In this document: positions 60,163-64,000 of the stretch, piece after piece
How the letters are laid out: the number at the start of each line of letters is the position of its first letter
How positions within the stretch are numbered: the stretch's first letter is position 1
NCBI RefSeq assembly: GCF_932526225.1
Contig: NC_064048.1
Coordinates: 3,976,437-4,040,436, forward strand
Origin: Nematostella vectensis
Lineage: Eukaryota > Cnidaria > Anthozoa > Actiniaria > Edwardsiidae
Reading direction: 5' to 3'
Length of the DNA stretch: 64,000 nt
Notes under the pieces: generated by a model
The model's input: the letters and a program-made list of their open reading frames with translations, nothing else
Told to the model about the DNA's origin: nothing
Database searches by the model: none
Made by a program: the position numbers and the translations under genes

Positions 60163-60525
60163 TAGATGACTGTGCGCCCCCACTTGGGCGGGGGGGAGGG
60201 GGGTATAGTTTAAATAAACGCTCTGGGGTTACATGGGTTGAGGAACAGACTAGTGTTCAATTGTAAGATACAGAGAGGGGTTGGGGTGGGGGGGGGGGGG
60301 GGGGAGTAGAGTGTTTGGCTATCGATCTCATTGGTCCAGAAAGATTGCCATATCTGACGATTTTTTCTCCAATTGAAAACAGATAAAATTTTTGTAGGGG
60401 TGGGGAAGGGAGAACAATTAAATTTTTGATGGATGATAGCTTGTAGATTTCCGAAAAAGCGCACTGACTGAAGCTGACATTGCATCCTACCTAGACGTAT
60501 TAAAACAAGTCATTCAAAATATTGT

Positions 60526-60531
60526 TTTATT
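60526..60531 (-). promoter_or_regulatory. Poly(A) signal of the KCTD-like gene
   Basis: AATAAA on the minus strand, about 125 bases after the stop codon of the KCTD-like gene. The position and spacing are typical for a 3' end. Confidence 0.55.
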
Positions 60532-60655
60532 AACGTCATCACTAAAAGTCAATTATCACTGACACCATATGAAGTCACCTCACCATGGTAACCCGTCGTC
60601 ATGTTATCTTATCAGTTTCACCATGGCAACACTCGAGTGTCACCATAGTAACATG

Positions 60656-61579
60656 TCAATTTCGAACGAAAATCCAGGCTTTGTTGTCGTTTTCATCAAA
60701 CGCAGCCGCTGACCCCTTGACGTCGTACCCGTGGCTCAAGATCAGTTGGACTAGTGCGTCCACTTGGGTGCTTTTTAGCGGTATGACCATTTGCGCCCCT
60801 TTTACCGCCACTTGCGAAACCCCCTCGTCTCCTCCCACGGGCTCCGTGCTCCCCTCGAATCCAGGCCCCACTCCAAAGTGGTACTCCTTACTGCTGAACA
60901 ATGTCCCGCCAACAGCCTTCACATCCGGGATAATTTCTTGCAAGTTCTTCAAAGTCCCGGATAATACCACGCCTTTGGTGGTCTTTTTGTTGTACCTTAA
61001 TCGCAAATAGCTCTTCTCCTTCGCTTTCTCTTCCTCCTTTATCTTTCCCTTGATTAACTCAACGAGCGGTTCAAGCCGGTAGAACTCTGCCTCTGTTAAC
61101 AGCTCCCGAAAGTATTTATACCCTTCAGGGACCGTTAATTTACCGGTCCGCAAAAACGTCAAGATATACCGAAATGTTGCCCCGTCCCGATCAATGAACT
61201 GCTGTCCCTTGAGATCCCGCGGGACTGGAATAATTCCATTGCACATCTGCGCGAGTACGGACTTGGGATATTGCGTTAATGTGTAGGCCGTGGACGTGTA
61301 ATTATAGCCGCCGACATTTAGAGACACCACAGACGGGAATACTAAAAGCTGTTGCTCCAAGACGTGGTCTTCAAACTCCAGACAAGTGCTTGTGCGGTCT
61401 CCACTCTTGTAAACCTTCATGGACGCCTTTGTCGTCTTCGACACCTGTATGTCTTGCTGCTCGAGCGCGTTTCCTAAGCTTCTCCAGTCGAGCTCTTTGA
61501 CTTCCTTGTTTAGAGACTCTTTGATGTCTTCCGCCGATGTCAATAGTTTATTCTCCGTATTCTCCGTTGTATCCGCCAT
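60656..61579 (-). CDS. KCTD-type BTB (T1) domain protein, single exon
   Basis: One uninterrupted frame of 307 residues from the ATG at 61579 (GAAATGGCGG context). Residues about 84-178 form a tetramerisation-type BTB domain: VVSLNVGGYNYTSTAYTL at its start, FIDRDGATFRYILTFLRTG in its centre and LLTEAEFYRLEPLVELI at its end are hallmark KCTD motifs. An acidic, charged N terminus (1-75) precedes it. The C-terminal 125 residues (including LRLRYNKKTTKGVVLSGTL and GYDVKGSAAAFD) belong to no subfamily I can name with certainty. KCTD proteins commonly act as oligomeric adaptors, often for Cullin-3 ligases, but not all bind Cullin-3. A TATA-like ATATAAG lies about 65-70 bases upstream. Absence of introns, in contrast to its neighbours, could mean an old retroposed origin. 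Confidence 0.85.
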   Translation of the reverse strand: MADTTENTENKLLTSAEDIKESLNKEVKELDWRSLGNALEQQDIQVSKTTKASMKVYKSGDRTSTCLEFEDHVLEQQLLVFPSVVSLNVGGYNYTSTAYTLTQYPKSVLAQMCNGIIPVPRDLKGQQFIDRDGATFRYILTFLRTGKLTVPEGYKYFRELLTEAEFYRLEPLVELIKGKIKEEEKAKEKSYLRLRYNKKTTKGVVLSGTLKNLQEIIPDVKAVGGTLFSSKEYHFGVGPGFEGSTEPVGGDEGVSQVAVKGAQMVIPLKSTQVDALVQLILSHGYDVKGSAAAFDENDNKAWIFVRN

Positions 61580-64000
61580 TTCGAACTACGATGTGATCAA
61601 AGCTCTCCCTTTGTTAGTCTATTTAAAGCAACAGCCCGCCTATCTTATATCCGCGTTTAGTATAATCAAAACAACACATAAACCCCACTACGCGAAGAGA
61701 TCATGGAACCAAAACACAGACCCATCTAGAACAGGGTATTCACAAACTCGCGCGTAGCGAGGTTTATACCGGTCCATACTCTTTGTATAAGGACCTGTGC
61801 CGCACGTCAATCAATCAATGTAACCTTTTTTTTTAATGCTCTGATTTTACGATAGTTTTATTTTGTTCTCGTTGACACTTTCAGAGTTCTCGACATGGTT
61901 CATAAATTATCGCAAATATGTTTATTTTTGAGCACACACACAAAAAAACAGTCTGATTCCTGGTCATTACATCCATTCGAAATGCCTATTAGGGACCCCG
62001 GGAGAGGGTCTCTCCAGAAAAGTAGACGGGGGTGATTAACTGCTATCCCTTAGGGGGTGTTGATTAGAAAATCCTTCTACCACACCCAATTTGCTATCTC
62101 TTTTATCTCTTGGGGGTAAGAATTTCTGTTGACCACATCTAAAGTGCTATCACTCAGGATTATTGATTTCGCAGACGATCACCACAGTCTGTTTTTATCG
62201 GAGTCCCCCTTCTAGTGGACTTTGGACAATGCGACCCCCCCCCCCCCCCCCTTAAATGAATGGGGGGAAAACAAACATCAGCAGGTGACCTAGCCCACAG
62301 GTCTCCTGTGATTGGCTGTCTAATGTGTGACGTCAAGAAATCATTTTGTCTGAGACATCTCATCTTCATGGCTCATCTCTAAGGAAACCTAAAGAACTAG
62401 GTGGTATGTGACCCGGTTTGTGAAACGCAGCCCATCTAGAAATCATGTTTGGGTGGTTGATAAAATGTAACGCTACAGGAAATCATGCTCGTCCCAGAGC
62501 CCACACTGCCACACGGTTCATCTCCAAGCACAGGAAACACAAAAAAGCGCCTTATTTTTCAATTGAAAAGTCAGCTTCATATCTTCAGCGTTTGTCATTT
62601 ATTGAGCATTACTTCCCAATCATTGACAAATATTCCAATCTGCATCTTAAAGCTCCTTATATGGTCTTAGAAATACTTCAAAATTCTCTATTGCAGATCC
62701 TGTGTCATAAACATGTATAGAAAAAAGGTATCGCTGTTTGTTAAACAGAATAGTAATACGCTGTATTTCATGTGAATTATTTTTCTAAATTGCCATCCAA
62801 TTTTTATGATTTTGTTCGAACATCGCGTGATTTCAAGGACGCTATAAGTTAAGTATTACAGGAAAAATATAAATCTCACTTATGGTTCCTATTTAAACAA
62901 GGAAATCCCTTCAGATAACACGGCTTGAAACCTTCTGTTCGTACGATGGCTTTTCCTTGTAAACGCACTCAAAAACACAAGAGCTTGAATCGATCTAGCA
63001 ATCATAGCAAGCTGCCTCGTCAAAACGAAATTCCGATACTTGCTCAGGAAAGCTTTACAAAAAGACCAGACTAGTTTACTTAATAGACATTGGATTCTAG
63101 ACGCCAGCAGTATTTAGAAGAATGCAGTTAAAGGTAGTTTCGTATTTCACTTAATATGAGAGCATATAATGAAAGCAATACTCGCGCGATATGTCTGAGA
63201 GGGTCTCACGAGGAAAATAAACCGATCGCTCTCGCAACCTTTAAGGTCCTTTAGGAATTTAAGCACATAACCGCCTCAATAATTAAAATATGGGTGATCG
63301 CAATGAAAAGAAGGCATCATGATGAGATAATTTTTTTTTCTGGCATACACAGCCTCTTTAGAAACAGATGACCTATAAATACAAGTGTGATCACTACGTA
63401 TAAGTGATCTTGCATCCAAACCACCTTTTCATTTTTTGTACGTTGATACAAAAGTATCCAATGGGCTCTTTCCAACGGCGAAATCGAGCAAGCAACTTCT
63501 AATTCTTCGAATCAAATACTGCTGATCAAGAATTATTTTTCAATCGTGGATGGTTATTAAGAAGTTTTCTTGCAAGTAAACCATATTTTCTGAAAGTAAA
63601 CAATGACACAGAGCCGACAGAGGGAGTGGCCGAGGGACATTCTTTAAATGGGATGCACATTATACATATCTTGATTAGAAGGGGTTTATACGCATCATAT
63701 GTACCCTTAAAAGGTATTAAGATACGAGATAAGTATCTCGTGTATACCCTATGATACAGAAGTGCGATAAACCAAACAACGTAAAAAAAACCGTCGCATT
63801 CCAGAAATTTAGCAGTCAGATGTCGTTTTTTAATGCCACTCCTTTTAAAATGTTTAGAATATTTTACACTCCAACAGTTCAATGGAAATTCATATTTCAT
63901 TTAGATAGATTTTTCTATACTAAAAAAAAGCAAATTTGGTCAAAGGAAAAATTTTGGTTGAATTCGAGATTCAAAGAATTATTTTTTTAAACGTTGTATT
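61580..64000. other. Right-end intergenic DNA, nothing recognised
   Basis: Apart from the TATA-like box of the KCTD gene and a poly-C run near 62237-62251, I see no gene, array or inverted element. Frames such as 62445-62720 and 63526-63900 have no recognisable product. Confidence 0.5.

Noticed and set aside
62445..62720. Plus-strand frame of 91 codons
   Set aside because: No recognisable motif, no splice support and low-complexity composition; treated as chance.

Overview
This window is animal genomic DNA. Genes are split into many short exons with GT-AG (once GC-AG) introns, upstream regions carry CCAAT, CRE-like and E-box motifs, and introns are full of small inverted-repeat transposons. 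The proteins are clearly metazoan: a mitochondrial acyl-CoA dehydrogenase, a MAP-kinase phosphatase, two myosin-phosphatase targeting-subunit genes and a KCTD-type BTB protein. The AT-rich base composition, the moderate intron sizes, and the LINE and hammerhead-bearing repeats suggest an invertebrate, most likely a cnidarian such as a sea anemone or coral. The phylum is an inference, not something the sequence proves.

Layout. (1) 273-10316, minus strand: 11 exons of ACAD8 (isobutyryl-CoA dehydrogenase), with its last exons beyond the left edge. One of its introns holds a 2.2 kb G/T-rich block and another a large fold-back repeat. (2) 10.6-15.8 kb, plus strand: a dual-specificity MAP-kinase phosphatase of the DUSP8/16 type, head-to-head with ACAD8, with a probable non-coding first exon. 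(3) 17.98-45.88 kb, plus strand: a full-length PPP1R12/MYPT gene. It encodes a PP1-docking motif, ankyrin repeats, a low-complexity centre, one ROCK-type RRSTGV site and a C-terminal coiled coil/leucine zipper, about 959 residues. Its introns contain MITEs, minisatellites, a probable alternative first exon (36351) and two candidate cassette exons. (4) 50.68-56.47 kb, plus strand: a second MYPT-like gene that encodes only the C-terminal half (RRSTGV site plus zipper, about 263 residues). (5) 60656-61579, minus strand: a single-exon KCTD/BTB gene. The last 2.4 kb shows no recognisable gene.

How the parts relate. The DUSP and the two MYPT genes all concern serine/threonine/tyrosine dephosphorylation, but I see no evidence of co-regulation beyond adjacency. 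The most interesting region is the MYPT pair. The full-length gene has the means to make zipper-plus, zipper-altered and ankyrin-less products, and a tandem ankyrin-less paralogue lies just downstream. This resembles the small-subunit and leucine-zipper variants known from vertebrate PPP1R12 genes. A compact type-I hammerhead ribozyme motif lies at 59391-59431 on the minus strand, inside repeat DNA.

All exon boundaries were read by eye from splice-site consensus, reading-frame phase and remembered family sequence. No alignment, RNA data or folding program was used.
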